The notes under the pieces are model-generated. The model made no database searches. It was not told the origin of the DNA and saw only the letters and a program-made list of their open reading frames with translations. A stretch of DNA of 64,000 bases from assembly GCA_964507025.1 (NCBI GenBank), contig CAZDOK010000001.1:1-64000 (forward strand). The letters are read 5' to 3'. Positions within the stretch are counted from its first letter, which is position 1, and the number at the start of each line of letters is the position of its first letter. Source of the DNA: Amarobacter sp964507025 (GTDB taxonomy: Bacteria > Chloroflexota > Dehalococcoidia > Tepidiformales > Tepidiformaceae). The position numbers and the translations under genes are program-made. Shown piece after piece: positions 15,523-24,240 of the stretch.

Positions 15523-17361
15523 ATGTACGTCATCGGTACTGCAGGCCACGTCGACCACGGCAAGAGCACACTGGTGAAGGCGCTCACCGGCATCGACCCT
15601 GACCGCCTGCGCGAGGAGAAGGAGCGCGGGCTGACGATCGACCTGGGCTTTGCCTGGCTCGAACTCCCGTCGGGCCGTGAGGTCAGCATCGTCGATGTTC
15701 CCGGCCACGAGCGCTTCATCAAGAACATGCTGGCCGGGGCTGGCGGCGTGGACCTCGCGCTACTCGTTGTGGCGGCCGATGAGGGTCCCATGCCCCAGAC
15801 CCGCGAGCACCTGGCCATCCTCGACCTTCTCGATGTACCGGCCGGCATCGTGGTCATCACCCGGACCGACCTCGTGGAGGCAGACTACGCCGACCTGGTT
15901 GAGGCCGAGCTCGAAGACGTGCTCGCTGGTTCGCGGCTGGAAGGTGCGCCCATCGTCCGTGTCTGCGCGCCGTCCGGCGAAGGTATCGAGGACCTGAAGC
16001 GCGCCATCGACGCCTCTCTCAGTGCCACGCCCACGAAGCGCGACCTGGGGCGCCCGAGGCTACCCATCGACCGCGCGTTCACAATCCAGGGCTTTGGCGT
16101 GGTGGTCACCGGCACCCTGGTGGATGGCATGCTTGCCGTTGGACAGGAGGTCGAGCTGCAGCCTGGCGGCGTTCGCGCGCGAGTGCGTGGCCTGCAGCGG
16201 CACCGGGCGAAAGTGGACCGGCTGGAACCCGGTACCCGCGCGGCCGTGAATCTCAGCGGCATCCGGGTGGAGGAGGTGCGGCGGGGCATGGTCCTGGCGC
16301 TCCCTGGTTCGGTGACCCCCGCGCGCGTGCTCGATGTCCGGCTCCGCGCGACCCCGATGCTCGCCCATCCGCTGGCGCACGATGCCGGTATCACTGTCCT
16401 CAGCGCGACCGCCGAGTCCGAGGCGCGCCTCAGGTTGCTCGACCGCGACGCCCTCAAGGCGGGCGAGGAGGCATGGGCCCAGCTTGTCCTCGAGGAGCCG
16501 ATCCCGGCGCTCGCTCGAGACCACTGCGTCGTCCGCACGCCGAACGATACCGTGGCGGGGGGCATCATCGTGGCGGTGAACGCGCGGCGCCACCGCCGGA
16601 ACCACGCGCCAACGCTCGCAGCGCTCGCACGCCTGCTCGAAGGCACCCCGGAAGAGCGCGTCCTCGATGTCCTCCTCTCCGGGCCGGCCACCAGCGCTGA
16701 AGTGAGCCGCCGCTCGGCCATCGAGCCGGCAGTGGTGGAGGCGGCGCTCAGCGCACTTGTTCGCACAGGAGCCGTCTCGATGGCTGGCGACAGGGCGGTC
16801 GCGACGGCGTGGCTAAACAGCCAGCAGGCGGCCCTCGGTGCAGCTTTGATGAGCTATCTGGAAGCAAACCCCCTTCGACTGGCCGCCCCCCGGGAGCACG
16901 TGCGCAGCGCGTTGCAGCTCGATGCCGGGGCGTTCGACCTCGTGGTCACTCATGCCGTGTCCAGCGGAGCCCTCGCCGAAGCCGGGGCGGGGCTGGCGCC
17001 ACCGGGGTACGCGCCCACGCTCACACCTGGGCAGCAGCGAGAAGTGGATGTCTTCCTCGCTGCGCTACGCGCAGGCGGCCACAGCCCTCCCACCGAACGC
17101 CTCCCGGGCCTGTCGCTGCTGGCCTACCTTGCCGAGGCCGGCCTGGTTGTCGATACCGGTGCCGGGGTTGTGTTCGACGCGGGTGTGTTCGACGAGATGC
17201 TTGAGCGCACCCGGGCCCACATCGTGAGCAAGGGGTCCATCACGCTGGCCGAGGCTCGCGACCTCTTCGGCACGAGCCGGAAGTACGCCCAGGCGTTTCT
17301 TGAGCACCTGGACTCGCTGCACATCACACGGCGGGCCGGCGATGTTCGGTCCCTGCGCTGA
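15523..17361 (+). CDS. selB: selenocysteine-specific elongation factor SelB
   Basis: A 612-residue GTPase that delivers Sec-tRNA to UGA codons with a SECIS element. The G domain has GHVDHGKSTL (G1), the switch region RLREEKERGLTIDLGFAWL, DVPGHERFI (G3) and ITRTDLVE (G4 with Thr in place of the usual Asn-Lys pair, as is common in SelB). Beta-barrel domains follow, then a long C-terminal part (about 400-612) of winged-helix repeats that bind SECIS RNA, ending VRSLR. Translation starts at ATG 15523, although the frame is open upstream. No selA, selC or selD is in the window, so the rest of the pathway lies elsewhere. Confidence 0.92.
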   Translation: MYVIGTAGHVDHGKSTLVKALTGIDPDRLREEKERGLTIDLGFAWLELPSGREVSIVDVPGHERFIKNMLAGAGGVDLALLVVAADEGPMPQTREHLAILDLLDVPAGIVVITRTDLVEADYADLVEAELEDVLAGSRLEGAPIVRVCAPSGEGIEDLKRAIDASLSATPTKRDLGRPRLPIDRAFTIQGFGVVVTGTLVDGMLAVGQEVELQPGGVRARVRGLQRHRAKVDRLEPGTRAAVNLSGIRVEEVRRGMVLALPGSVTPARVLDVRLRATPMLAHPLAHDAGITVLSATAESEARLRLLDRDALKAGEEAWAQLVLEEPIPALARDHCVVRTPNDTVAGGIIVAVNARRHRRNHAPTLAALARLLEGTPEERVLDVLLSGPATSAEVSRRSAIEPAVVEAALSALVRTGAVSMAGDRAVATAWLNSQQAALGAALMSYLEANPLRLAAPREHVRSALQLDAGAFDLVVTHAVSSGALAEAGAGLAPPGYAPTLTPGQQREVDVFLAALRAGGHSPPTERLPGLSLLAYLAEAGLVVDTGAGVVFDAGVFDEMLERTRAHIVSKGSITLAEARDLFGTSRKYAQAFLEHLDSLHITRRAGDVRSLR

Positions 17362-17369
17362 GGACAAAG

Positions 17370-17402
17370 ACAGGGGGCACGGGAATCTCCCGTGCCCCCT
17401 GT
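17370..17402. terminator. bidirectional hairpin between selB and secF
   Basis: A long perfect inverted repeat, CAGGGGGCACGGGA and TCCCGTGCCCCCTG around a 3-nt loop, lies in the 62-nt gap between two convergent genes. The U-tract is weak on both strands, but strength and position suit a shared terminator. Confidence 0.8.
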
Positions 17403-17423
17403 GGTCCTTCAGTTGAGCCTGGA

Positions 17424-18404
17424 TCAGGCTGGCTCGGCGGCCACATCCTGCTCCTGGGCCGCGCCGCGGAGGCGCCGCCAGAAGTTTCCGATATCCCTGT
17501 TCTCCCAGGCGACGAGGAGCTGAGCCGCCACGCCGATGCTGGAATAGGTCCCGGCCACGATGCCGACCAGAAGGACGAGCAGGAAGTTCCGAATCGTCTC
17601 CCCACCGATGAGCATCATCGCCAGGATGGTCAGGACTACGGTCACCGAGGTGTTGATCGAGCGGGCGAGGGTCTCGGTCATGCTCGCGTTCACAGCCTCC
17701 TCGAACGGCACGTAGGGGTCGTTGGAGACGGTCTCGCGGATGCGGTCGAACACCACAATCGTGTCGTGCACCGAGAAGCCGATGACCGTCAGGATTGCGG
17801 TGATGAACGCCGTATCGACTTCGGTGTTGCGGAACTCGCCGAGCACGGCGAAGAGGCCGAGGATGATAAACGAGTCGTGCACCAGCGCCACGATCGCGCA
17901 GGTGCCGTAACGCCAGGGCTTCGGCAGCTGCCGGAACATCACCCACACGTAGATGAGGATGGCAAGGGCGGCGGCGAGGACGGCCATCGTCGCATACCGG
18001 GCGATCTCACTTGAAACCGTCCCGGAGACGGTGGAGAAGTCCTCTCGCGTGAACTCACCGAACCGGTCGCGGAGCCCGGCTTCTATCTCATCGATTTCGC
18101 CGGGCGGCGCCGGGCCGGCGGCGCTATCGAGGCTCGGTGCGTTCTCGAGTTCAGAGGTTCGGATGATGTAGGTGTTCGAACCGGCGCCCTGGATGCGCGC
18201 CTCCGGATGTTCCAGGTCGCGCATGGCCTGTCGTAGCTCCGACTGCGACACCTGGCGCTCGGTGAACTCGACGGTGAACGACGACCCCGAGGTGAACTCG
18301 ATCCCGGCCTTGAGCCCCCAGAGGCCCAGGGCGGCCGCCGAGGCGATGAACAGCACCAGGGAGACTGACAGGTACCACCAGCGTTTGCCTGCGAAATCGA
18401 GCAT
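17424..18404 (-). CDS. secF: protein translocase subunit SecF
   Basis: A 326-residue RND-type membrane protein. It begins with the SecF signature DFAGKRWWYLSVSLVL and the first helix, followed by GIEFTSGSSFTVEF (D1 motif), a periplasmic domain to about 150, and five more helices with GFSVHDTIVVFDRIRE and the SINTSVT motif. SecD and SecF use the proton gradient to pull preproteins through SecYEG. It is last in the order HD gene, yajC, secD, secF and starts 4 nt after secD. Confidence 0.95.
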   Translation of the reverse strand: MLDFAGKRWWYLSVSLVLFIASAAALGLWGLKAGIEFTSGSSFTVEFTERQVSQSELRQAMRDLEHPEARIQGAGSNTYIIRTSELENAPSLDSAAGPAPPGEIDEIEAGLRDRFGEFTREDFSTVSGTVSSEIARYATMAVLAAALAILIYVWVMFRQLPKPWRYGTCAIVALVHDSFIILGLFAVLGEFRNTEVDTAFITAILTVIGFSVHDTIVVFDRIRETVSNDPYVPFEEAVNASMTETLARSINTSVTVVLTILAMMLIGGETIRNFLLVLLVGIVAGTYSSIGVAAQLLVAWENRDIGNFWRRLRGAAQEQDVAAEPA

Positions 18405-18408
18405 CTGG

Positions 18409-19809
18409 CTACTCCCCCGTCACGCTTGCCGCCCGGCCGGCGGGCTTGTTGCGTTTCACTTCTTCGGCGTTGAACAGGAAGCTGTTCTTCGCCAGCGGTG
18501 TCCCGAGGACCATCTTCAGGAACGTCCGGGTGACCGTGATGGCCGAGAACATGCTCACCCCGACGCCGATTGCCAGCGTGAGTGCGAAACCCTGGACCAG
18601 CGAGGCGCCGAACTGGCTGCCGAACCAGTAGAGGATGAGGCAGGTGATCAGCGTGGACACGTTCGAGTCGCGGATCGAAGACCAGGCGCGCGCAAATCCG
18701 ATATCGATTGCCGCTCCCAGCGTGCGGCCCCGGCGCAGCTCTTCCTTCATTCGCTCGAAGATGAGGATGTTCGCATCGACCGCGATGCCGATCGACAGCA
18801 CGAACGCCGCGATGCCGGAGAGTGTGAGCGTGACGGGCCAGAGCTTGAACACCGCCAGGGTGATCGCGGTGTACACGATGAGCGCCGCCGAGGCGAGCAC
18901 CCCCGGCAGCCGGTAGAAGAGAATCATGAAGAGCATGACCGCCAGGAGACCGACTTCGCCTGCCTTCACGGAATCGAGCACGGAGTCCTCGCCAAGCGTC
19001 GCGCTCACTTCCTTTGCCTGGATGGTCTTGAGGGGGATCGGCAGCGCGCCGGCGTTGAGTTGCTTCGAGAGGTTGCTCGCATCGGTGAACGACGATTGCC
19101 CGGTGATCCGCCCCTGGCTGGTGATCACCGCCTGGACGGCCGCCTCCGAGAGGACCTCGCCATCGAGCATGACGATCAGGAAGTTCCTTGGATCGCTCGA
19201 TGGGTACTGGACCGCGCGCGTGGTGATCTGTTCGAGCAGCTTCGCTCCCGTGCTTGTTGTTTCGAAGACCACCGCGTAGGTGGTACCCGATCGCTCAGGG
19301 AAGGTGTTGTTTTTCAGGTGCGCGCCGGTCATGGCGATAGTCTGCCCATCGATCACGCCGGTGGCAGGCACGAGCTGGCTGTTGTCGTCGTACGTCATGA
19401 ACTGGAGCGCGGCCGTCTTGCCGATGAGGTTCTGCGCGTCGGCGAGCGGGAGGCCCGGCACCTGGACCGTCAGGCGGTTGCCGCTGGTTTTCGAAATCTC
19501 GGCTTCGCTGACGCCGAACTCGTTGACACGGCGCTCGACCACGTCCTTGGCGCCATCCATTGCCTGGTCCAGGTCGCCCTGGTAGTCGGCCGGGGGGCTC
19601 GCTTCCAGGACGAGGTACGAGCCGCCGCGAAGGTCGAGGCCGAGGCGCATGGTTTCGCGCTCCCAGTCGCCGATCTTGATGCCCTTGCCCTCGGGCCAGA
19701 AGCTCCCGGGAAGGTAGCGGTTGGGCGAGCTGGGCCAGACGACGATGACGCTGAACGTTGTCAGCGCCGCCACGAAGAGGAAGAGGAGGACGGTGGTGGT
19801 ACTACGCAC
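18409..19809 (-). CDS. secD: protein translocase subunit SecD
   Basis: A 466-residue SecD. An N-terminal membrane helix is followed by GLDLRGGSYLVLEA (the conserved D1 motif) and a large periplasmic domain including VERRVNEFGVSEAEI and VQVPG. Five C-terminal helices carry GIAVDANILIFERMKEELRRG and ALTLAIGVGVSMFSAI. Length is within the usual short-SecD range. GTG 19809 overlaps the end of yajC by 8 nt, so translation is coupled. Confidence 0.95.
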   Translation of the reverse strand: MRSTTTVLLFLFVAALTTFSVIVVWPSSPNRYLPGSFWPEGKGIKIGDWERETMRLGLDLRGGSYLVLEASPPADYQGDLDQAMDGAKDVVERRVNEFGVSEAEISKTSGNRLTVQVPGLPLADAQNLIGKTAALQFMTYDDNSQLVPATGVIDGQTIAMTGAHLKNNTFPERSGTTYAVVFETTSTGAKLLEQITTRAVQYPSSDPRNFLIVMLDGEVLSEAAVQAVITSQGRITGQSSFTDASNLSKQLNAGALPIPLKTIQAKEVSATLGEDSVLDSVKAGEVGLLAVMLFMILFYRLPGVLASAALIVYTAITLAVFKLWPVTLTLSGIAAFVLSIGIAVDANILIFERMKEELRRGRTLGAAIDIGFARAWSSIRDSNVSTLITCLILYWFGSQFGASLVQGFALTLAIGVGVSMFSAITVTRTFLKMVLGTPLAKNSFLFNAEEVKRNKPAGRAASVTGE

Positions 19810-20149
19810 TGGTGTGAGAAACCTCGCCGGGGTTGGCCTCGGCTGTTGTTGGTACAGGGTTTGCCGGTTCGAGGGTGCTCAGCCGGCGTTGAATCGCATC
19901 GGTGAGCGCCCGGACGCGGACGCCCGGCGCAATCTCCAGGATGATTTCGGTCGGCCCGTCGACGGGTACGACGACATCTTTGACCTCTCCGATGAGACCG
20001 CCAGTGGTGACCACCTCGTCGCCGATCTTGAGTTGCTGGACGGCCTTCTTCTGCTGCTTCTGGTTCTGGAGCACCGGGCGCAGCAGGAAGAAGTAGAAGG
20101 CCACGACGGTGAGCCCGGTGTAGAAGATGACGCTCCACATTGCGGCCAT
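19802..20149 (-). CDS. yajC: Sec translocon accessory protein YajC
   Basis: A 115-residue protein with one N-terminal membrane helix followed by FLLRPVLQNQKQQKK, KIGDEVVTTGGLIGEV and a small beta domain, the classic YajC arrangement. A Pro/Thr/Ala-rich tail ends it. YajC associates with SecDF. It lies 33 nt downstream of the HD-domain gene and overlaps secD. Confidence 0.92.
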   Translation of the reverse strand: MAAMWSVIFYTGLTVVAFYFFLLRPVLQNQKQQKKAVQQLKIGDEVVTTGGLIGEVKDVVVPVDGPTEIILEIAPGVRVRALTDAIQRRLSTLEPANPVPTTAEANPGEVSHTSA

Positions 20150-20182
20150 AGGGGGAATCTCCTGCTCGGCGGCCCTGGCCGG

Positions 20183-21061
20183 CTACTCCGCGGCCTTCAG
20201 GGTTTCCATCACCGAGCGTGCCAGCGCGAGTGCCTCGTGCCTCGTTGTGATGGTGCGTTCGAGTTGAGCCCGGCGAACCGATGTTAGGACAGCCCCCAAC
20301 AAGCGTCCACCAGAGAGGTCAAGCTCGGCGATGAGATCGTCGCCAGTCACCAGGGGTGGCTCTCCCACATCCGAGACGGCCCATGCGCGGGCGGCCACAT
20401 AGTTCACGAAGGCGCAGTGCCGCCGGTAGTTCTCACGCGTGTACCCGGGGCCGCGCGTTGCCATCCCATCGGCCAGGTTTACCAGCATCAATGGCAGGAC
20501 ATGCCCATCCAGGTCGGCGACAAAGCGCCTGACTGCGCGGTCAGTGGCCGCGCCGTTCTGGATGAGCTCGCGAGGCCGCAGGTGGTAGCGGATGAGGCGC
20601 GCCACGAGGTCGGTGGCCTCGGTCGAGAATCCCAGCGTGGGCAGCCGCTCGCGCATCAGCTCGGCGCCGCGGGGACCGTGCCGCGGAAAGCGGAGACGCC
20701 CCTCGCTGAAGATGGCCGTGTGGGGCTTCGCAACGTCGTGGAGCAGCGCCCCGAGGCGCACCAGGGCGAGGAGCGGCACGCCGCCCACCTCCCGGTTGAG
20801 CGAGGCATCGAGGTCGACCCAGCCGATCGTTTCCCGCAGCTCACGGTTGTCCTCGCCCTCGCCGAGCGCGGCATCGATGGCCGCCAGGGCGGCGAGGTTG
20901 TGGTCGAGCACATCGTAGTAGTGAAGTTGGGGCTGCTTGAAGCCACGCCCCTCTTCCAATTCGGGGATGGCCGCGGTTAACTGCCCGGCCGCATCGAGCT
21001 CCCGGAAGGCGCCGACGGAATCCGCGGTAAGCAGTGCCTCGATCAGAAGGGCAAAGGCCAT
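20183..21061 (-). CDS. HD-domain protein related to the C-terminal half of tRNA nucleotidyltransferases
   Basis: A 292-residue protein with LHYYDVLDHNLAAL, a metal-binding LLHDVAKP (HD pair), FPRHGPRGAELMRERL, IRYHLRP and a later LADGMA. These match the HD and tail part of CCA-adding/poly(A) polymerase-like enzymes, but there is no nucleotidyltransferase head (no GGxVRD or DxD). It could be a stand-alone phosphohydrolase or a remnant. The ATG follows a short CCCC run and a large palindrome. It heads the HD, yajC, secD, secF cluster. Confidence 0.7.
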   Translation of the reverse strand: MAFALLIEALLTADSVGAFRELDAAGQLTAAIPELEEGRGFKQPQLHYYDVLDHNLAALAAIDAALGEGEDNRELRETIGWVDLDASLNREVGGVPLLALVRLGALLHDVAKPHTAIFSEGRLRFPRHGPRGAELMRERLPTLGFSTEATDLVARLIRYHLRPRELIQNGAATDRAVRRFVADLDGHVLPLMLVNLADGMATRGPGYTRENYRRHCAFVNYVAARAWAVSDVGEPPLVTGDDLIAELDLSGGRLLGAVLTSVRRAQLERTITTRHEALALARSVMETLKAAE

Positions 21062-21072
21062 GGGGAAAGACT

Positions 21073-21098
21073 ACAGGCGTGCCGCGCGGCACGCCTGT
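21073..21098. terminator. 26-bp perfect palindrome, probable terminator after the Xer gene
   Basis: ACAGGCGTGCCGC and its exact complement form a palindrome between the Xer gene end (21128) and the HD gene start (21061). As RNA it would form a strong hairpin with a tight loop. Read on minus it is followed by a TAGTCTTTCCCC stretch, a weak U-tract. Confidence 0.5.
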
Positions 21099-21127
21099 GT
21101 GGATGCTTTCGCCACAGTGCAACCGTC

Positions 21128-22030
21128 TCAGGCTCTCGGATGGGCCTTGTCGTACTCCCGGCGCCGCTGGTCGTCGGTGAGGTGCGTGTAGATCTGAGTC
21201 GTCGAGATGCTGGCGTGGCCGAGGGCGTCCTGGACATTACGAAGCGGCATGCCGCCGCTGAGCATGTGCGTCGCATAGGTGTGGCGCAGGGTGTGGGGCG
21301 TGATGGTCTTATCGAGGTTGGCTTCCCGGGCGTAGTTCTTCAAGATCAGCCAGAACCCCTGGCGAGTCAGGCGCTCGCCGCGGCGATTCACGAACAGGGC
21401 CGTTTCCCGGCGGTTGCGCACGAGCTTGGGGCGGACATGGAAGATGTACTGGCGCAGCTCATCGACCGGGCGCTGGTGCAGCGGCAGGATACGCTCACGT
21501 TCGCCCTTGCCCACGCAGCGGACCGTTACGGGGTCGCTCTCCAGGGCGATGTCGTTCAGGTCGAGCGACACGAGCTCGGTCACGCGAAGGCCAGTGGCAT
21601 ACAGCAGTTCGAGCATAGCTTTGTCGCGCCGGGCCTCGGGGGTGTTGCGCCGTGCGGGCTGTTCAAGCAGCTCATCGACTTCGGCGACGGTGAGCGCACG
21701 GGGCAGCGTCTTGCCGACCTGGGGCGATTTCAACTGCTCGGTCGGGTCGTGTTCGATCAGGCCCTCGGCTGCCAGGAAGCCGTAGAACGACTTCACGGCG
21801 GCGACCTTCCGCGCGACGGTAGCCTCTTTGTACTTCTGCTCGTCGCGCAGATGCTCGACGTAACGGACGATCATCTCCTGCGATGTCCCGTTCAGCGCCC
21901 GCGCAGGGCCAGCCGATTGGAGGAACGTCGTGAACTGCGAGAGGTCGTTCCGGTAAGCGGCGATGGTATTGTTCGATGCGTTCTTCTCCACTGCGAGGAA
22001 ATTCAAAAAGTGGCCTATGCGCTCGTCCAT
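21128..22030 (-). CDS. tyrosine recombinase XerC/XerD
   Basis: A 300-residue tyrosine recombinase. The N-terminal SAM-like core-binding domain (about 1-90) includes FLNFLAVEKNASNNT. The catalytic domain carries ATGLRVTELVSL (first Arg), GKGERERILPL (Lys), HTLRHTYATHML (HxxR), LGHASISTTQIYTH (His and nucleophile Tyr). Size and sequence fit chromosomal Xer recombinases that resolve dimers at dif. No attachment sites or phage genes are near, so a housekeeping role is more likely than a mobile integrase. XerC versus XerD cannot be decided here. Confidence 0.88.
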   Translation of the reverse strand: MDERIGHFLNFLAVEKNASNNTIAAYRNDLSQFTTFLQSAGPARALNGTSQEMIVRYVEHLRDEQKYKEATVARKVAAVKSFYGFLAAEGLIEHDPTEQLKSPQVGKTLPRALTVAEVDELLEQPARRNTPEARRDKAMLELLYATGLRVTELVSLDLNDIALESDPVTVRCVGKGERERILPLHQRPVDELRQYIFHVRPKLVRNRRETALFVNRRGERLTRQGFWLILKNYAREANLDKTITPHTLRHTYATHMLSGGMPLRNVQDALGHASISTTQIYTHLTDDQRRREYDKAHPRA

Positions 22031-22441
22031 AACGTCGCTTTACCTCAGATGCAAACGGTCGTAGGTACCAGGGGCGGCGCCATAATAGTCAGCCGCTTCC
22101 GGGCGTGTCCATGGAAAAAACGGGATTCTTTGTGAAGATCCGGTGCCCGTCGCAACACGTCCGAAACATGACGTGCCCGCATGTCCGGGCGCTGCTTCGA
22201 TCTTCGAGAAACACGTCATAACCCCACCCTAGCCGGTCATCCGCCATGCGATCCAGCCCGCCAACTGCATGAGCCAGCGACGATTCCGTCATGCTGGCGT
22301 GGCTGGCCGCCGGTTGGCCCCACCTGTGTGATGTGCTTCACACTCGTGGAAGCCCGGGCCGAGCAGGGGGCCAGGTGGCTACCGCGCTGCAGGTCCGATG
22401 GTAAGCTGACCCGAAACGCATTCATTCCGGAGGCGCCTTCG
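22031..22441. other. 411-bp intergenic region between Xer and acyl-CoA dehydrogenase genes
   Basis: No convincing gene or tRNA is seen. It separates divergent genes and contains a CRP-type palindrome at 22327-22342, a possible TAAGCT -10 at 22402-22407 and the GGAGG ribosome binding site 9 nt before ATG 22442. Confidence 0.6.
22327..22342. promoter_or_regulatory. CRP/FNR-type operator TGTGA-N6-TCACA
   Basis: The sequence is TGTGATGTGCTTCACA, both half-sites matching the E. coli CRP consensus exactly with 6-nt spacing. Its centre lies about 107 nt before the acyl-CoA dehydrogenase start. The Crp/Fnr regulator at 12859-13635 keeps the Arg and Glu of the recognition helix that read this half-site. 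Confidence 0.6.
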
Positions 22442-23626
22442 ATGGTCTCGCTTGAGCTGTCCGACGAGGAAAAGATGGTCCAGCAGGTGGCGCACGAGTT
22501 CGCGAAGAAGGAGATCCGCCCGGTCGCGGCCTACTACGACGAACACGAAGAGGTGCCCTACGACATCATCAAGAAGGCGGCGGCCATCGGCTTCGGCGTA
22601 TCGAAGCAGGGCAGCCTGCTCGAGGGCTCGGGCTCCTCGCTCGTTCCATCGATCCTTGCCGAAGAGCTCTCCTGGGGTTGCGCGGGCATCGCGCTGGCCA
22701 TCAACAGCTCGGGCCTCGCGGGCGCTGCTATCGCCGCTACCGGTTCGCCCGAACAGCGCGAGCGATGGCTCGCGGCCATCGCCTCTGACGCGAATGAGGT
22801 TCATCTTGGCGCGATGTGCCTGACTGAGCCCGACGCCGGCTCCGACGTGGCGAATATCCAGACGACCGCGACTCGCGACGGAGACGAGTACGTCCTCAAC
22901 GGCGAAAAACAGTTCATCACCAACGGCAACATCGCCGACGTGCACGTGGTCTTCGCCACGGAGGATCGATCGAAAGGTTGGGGCGGTCTTGGCGCGTACA
23001 TCGTGCCGCGCGGCACGCCCGGCCTGGAGGAAGGCACAACGTGGAAGAAGATGGGCATCCGCGCTTCGCACACGGCGAACGTGGTGCTGAACGAGTGCCG
23101 GATCCCCGCCGAATACAAGCTTGGCGCGCCGTCGAAGGGTGGTGGGAGCGCCGGGCCCGGTGCACTCGGCGCGCTCATGACCCTGGAGCGGACCCGGCCC
23201 GTGGTGGGGGCCTACGCGCTGGGCATCGGCCGGGCGGCCTACGAGTACGCGCTCGACTACGCCAAGGAGCGGGTTCAGTTCGGCCGGTCGATCGTGAAGA
23301 ACCAGGGCGTGAGCTTCATGCTCGCTGATATGGCGATGGCGGTGGATTCGGCCCGGCTCATGGTCTGGCGCGCCGCCTGGATGGCCGGCGCCAACGTACC
23401 TTACCTCCAGGCCGAAGGTTCGATGGCCAAGTGCTTCGCCAGCGACATGGCGATGAAGGTCACCGTCGACGCGGTCCAGGTCCTCGGCGGGCAGGGCTAC
23501 ATGCGCGACCACCCGGTCGAGAAGTGGGTGCGCGACGCCAAGATCTTCCAGATCTTCGAAGGCACCAACCAGATCCAGCGCATGGTCATTGGCCGGGCGC
23601 TGGAGGCGCTGCCGAAGCGGGGATAG
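22442..23626 (+). CDS. acyl-CoA dehydrogenase
   Basis: A 394-residue flavoenzyme that oxidises acyl-CoA to trans-2-enoyl-CoA, passing electrons to ETF. It shows MCLTEPDAGSDV and EKQFITNG (FAD-contacting middle domain), RVQFGRSI, VQVLGGQGYMRDHPVEKWVRDAK and the C-terminal FEGTNQIQRMVIGRAL, in which the Glu is in the position of the short/medium-chain catalytic base. Chain-length preference is not predictable. The frame is open upstream, but ATG 22442 with GGAGG 9 nt before it is the family start. A CRP-type site lies upstream. Confidence 0.93.
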   Translation: MVSLELSDEEKMVQQVAHEFAKKEIRPVAAYYDEHEEVPYDIIKKAAAIGFGVSKQGSLLEGSGSSLVPSILAEELSWGCAGIALAINSSGLAGAAIAATGSPEQRERWLAAIASDANEVHLGAMCLTEPDAGSDVANIQTTATRDGDEYVLNGEKQFITNGNIADVHVVFATEDRSKGWGGLGAYIVPRGTPGLEEGTTWKKMGIRASHTANVVLNECRIPAEYKLGAPSKGGGSAGPGALGALMTLERTRPVVGAYALGIGRAAYEYALDYAKERVQFGRSIVKNQGVSFMLADMAMAVDSARLMVWRAAWMAGANVPYLQAEGSMAKCFASDMAMKVTVDAVQVLGGQGYMRDHPVEKWVRDAKIFQIFEGTNQIQRMVIGRALEALPKRG

Positions 23627-23714
23627 CGACTGCCTTCTCCCCGGGGTGACGGCGCTTTGCTAACGCCGTAGTCCTGTGTGAGGTTCGCTGCAGAACCCGA
23701 TCCCGACCCCCGGA

Positions 23715-23720
23715 TAGAGT
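23715..23720 (+). promoter_or_regulatory. -10 box of likely leaderless promoter (thioesterase)
   Basis: TAGAGT ends 7 nt before ATG 23728. There is no Shine-Dalgarno sequence in the gap, so the transcript probably starts at or beside the ATG. Confidence 0.4.
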
Positions 23721-23727
23721 CAGTTGC

Positions 23728-24237
23728 ATGATACAACCAACTCACGTCCAGCCAACATCCCGATCGCTGACTGTCACCTGGGAAGACCCGGTCCCGGTGC
23801 TTCAGCATCTCGCCGCGCTCCCCGGCATCGAAGGCGTCCGCGCCATCGCCACCGGCGCCGTCCCGCGCCCGCCGCTCGGCCAACTGCTGGACCTCTCGAT
23901 CCCTGTGGTCGAAGAGGGTCGCGTGACGTTCGCATTCACGCCCGGAGAACTGCACTACAACCCGCTCGGCACCGTCCACGGCGGCATCATCGGCACGCTA
24001 CTGGACTCAGCGATGGGGATGTCGGTCCAAAGCACGCTGGATGCCGGGGTCCGGTATACGACGCTCGAGTACAAGGTGAACTTCCTGCGGCCCGTGACCG
24101 TCGATGCGGGGCCGGTGTTAGCCGAAGGGCGAGTGGTCCACCGTGGGCGGACCCAGGCCGTGGCCGAGGCGCGGCTCATCGACGGCAATGGGAAGGTCTA
24201 CGCCATCTCGTCGAGCACGCTCGCGATCCTCGCTTAG
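23728..24237 (+). CDS. PaaI-family hotdog acyl-CoA thioesterase
   Basis: A 169-residue hotdog-fold protein. The pattern HYNPLGTVHGGIIGTLLDSAMGMSV holds the HGG loop and the catalytic Asp region, and YKVNFLRPVT with VVHRGRTQAVAEA are the family's later strands. The enzyme hydrolyses acyl-CoA thioesters; the substrate is unknown. An N-terminal extension of about 40 residues precedes the domain. It follows the acyl-CoA dehydrogenase in the same direction after 101 nt, but appears to have its own promoter. It is convergent with the E2 gene. Confidence 0.85.
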   Translation: MIQPTHVQPTSRSLTVTWEDPVPVLQHLAALPGIEGVRAIATGAVPRPPLGQLLDLSIPVVEEGRVTFAFTPGELHYNPLGTVHGGIIGTLLDSAMGMSVQSTLDAGVRYTTLEYKVNFLRPVTVDAGPVLAEGRVVHRGRTQAVAEARLIDGNGKVYAISSSTLAILA

Positions 24238-24240
24238 CGT

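Noticed and set aside
18172..19905. A 577-codon plus-strand open frame opposite secD and secF
   Set aside because: It is antisense to two clear genes with full motif sets; long antisense frames are common in this GC-rich sequence. The same holds for long antisense frames at 5941-7134, 11228-12910, 30226-32070, 46808-48388 and 48765-50279.
21128..22030. Phage or plasmid integrase
   Set aside because: The size and motifs fit chromosomal XerC/D and no att repeats, phage genes or tRNA target lie nearby.
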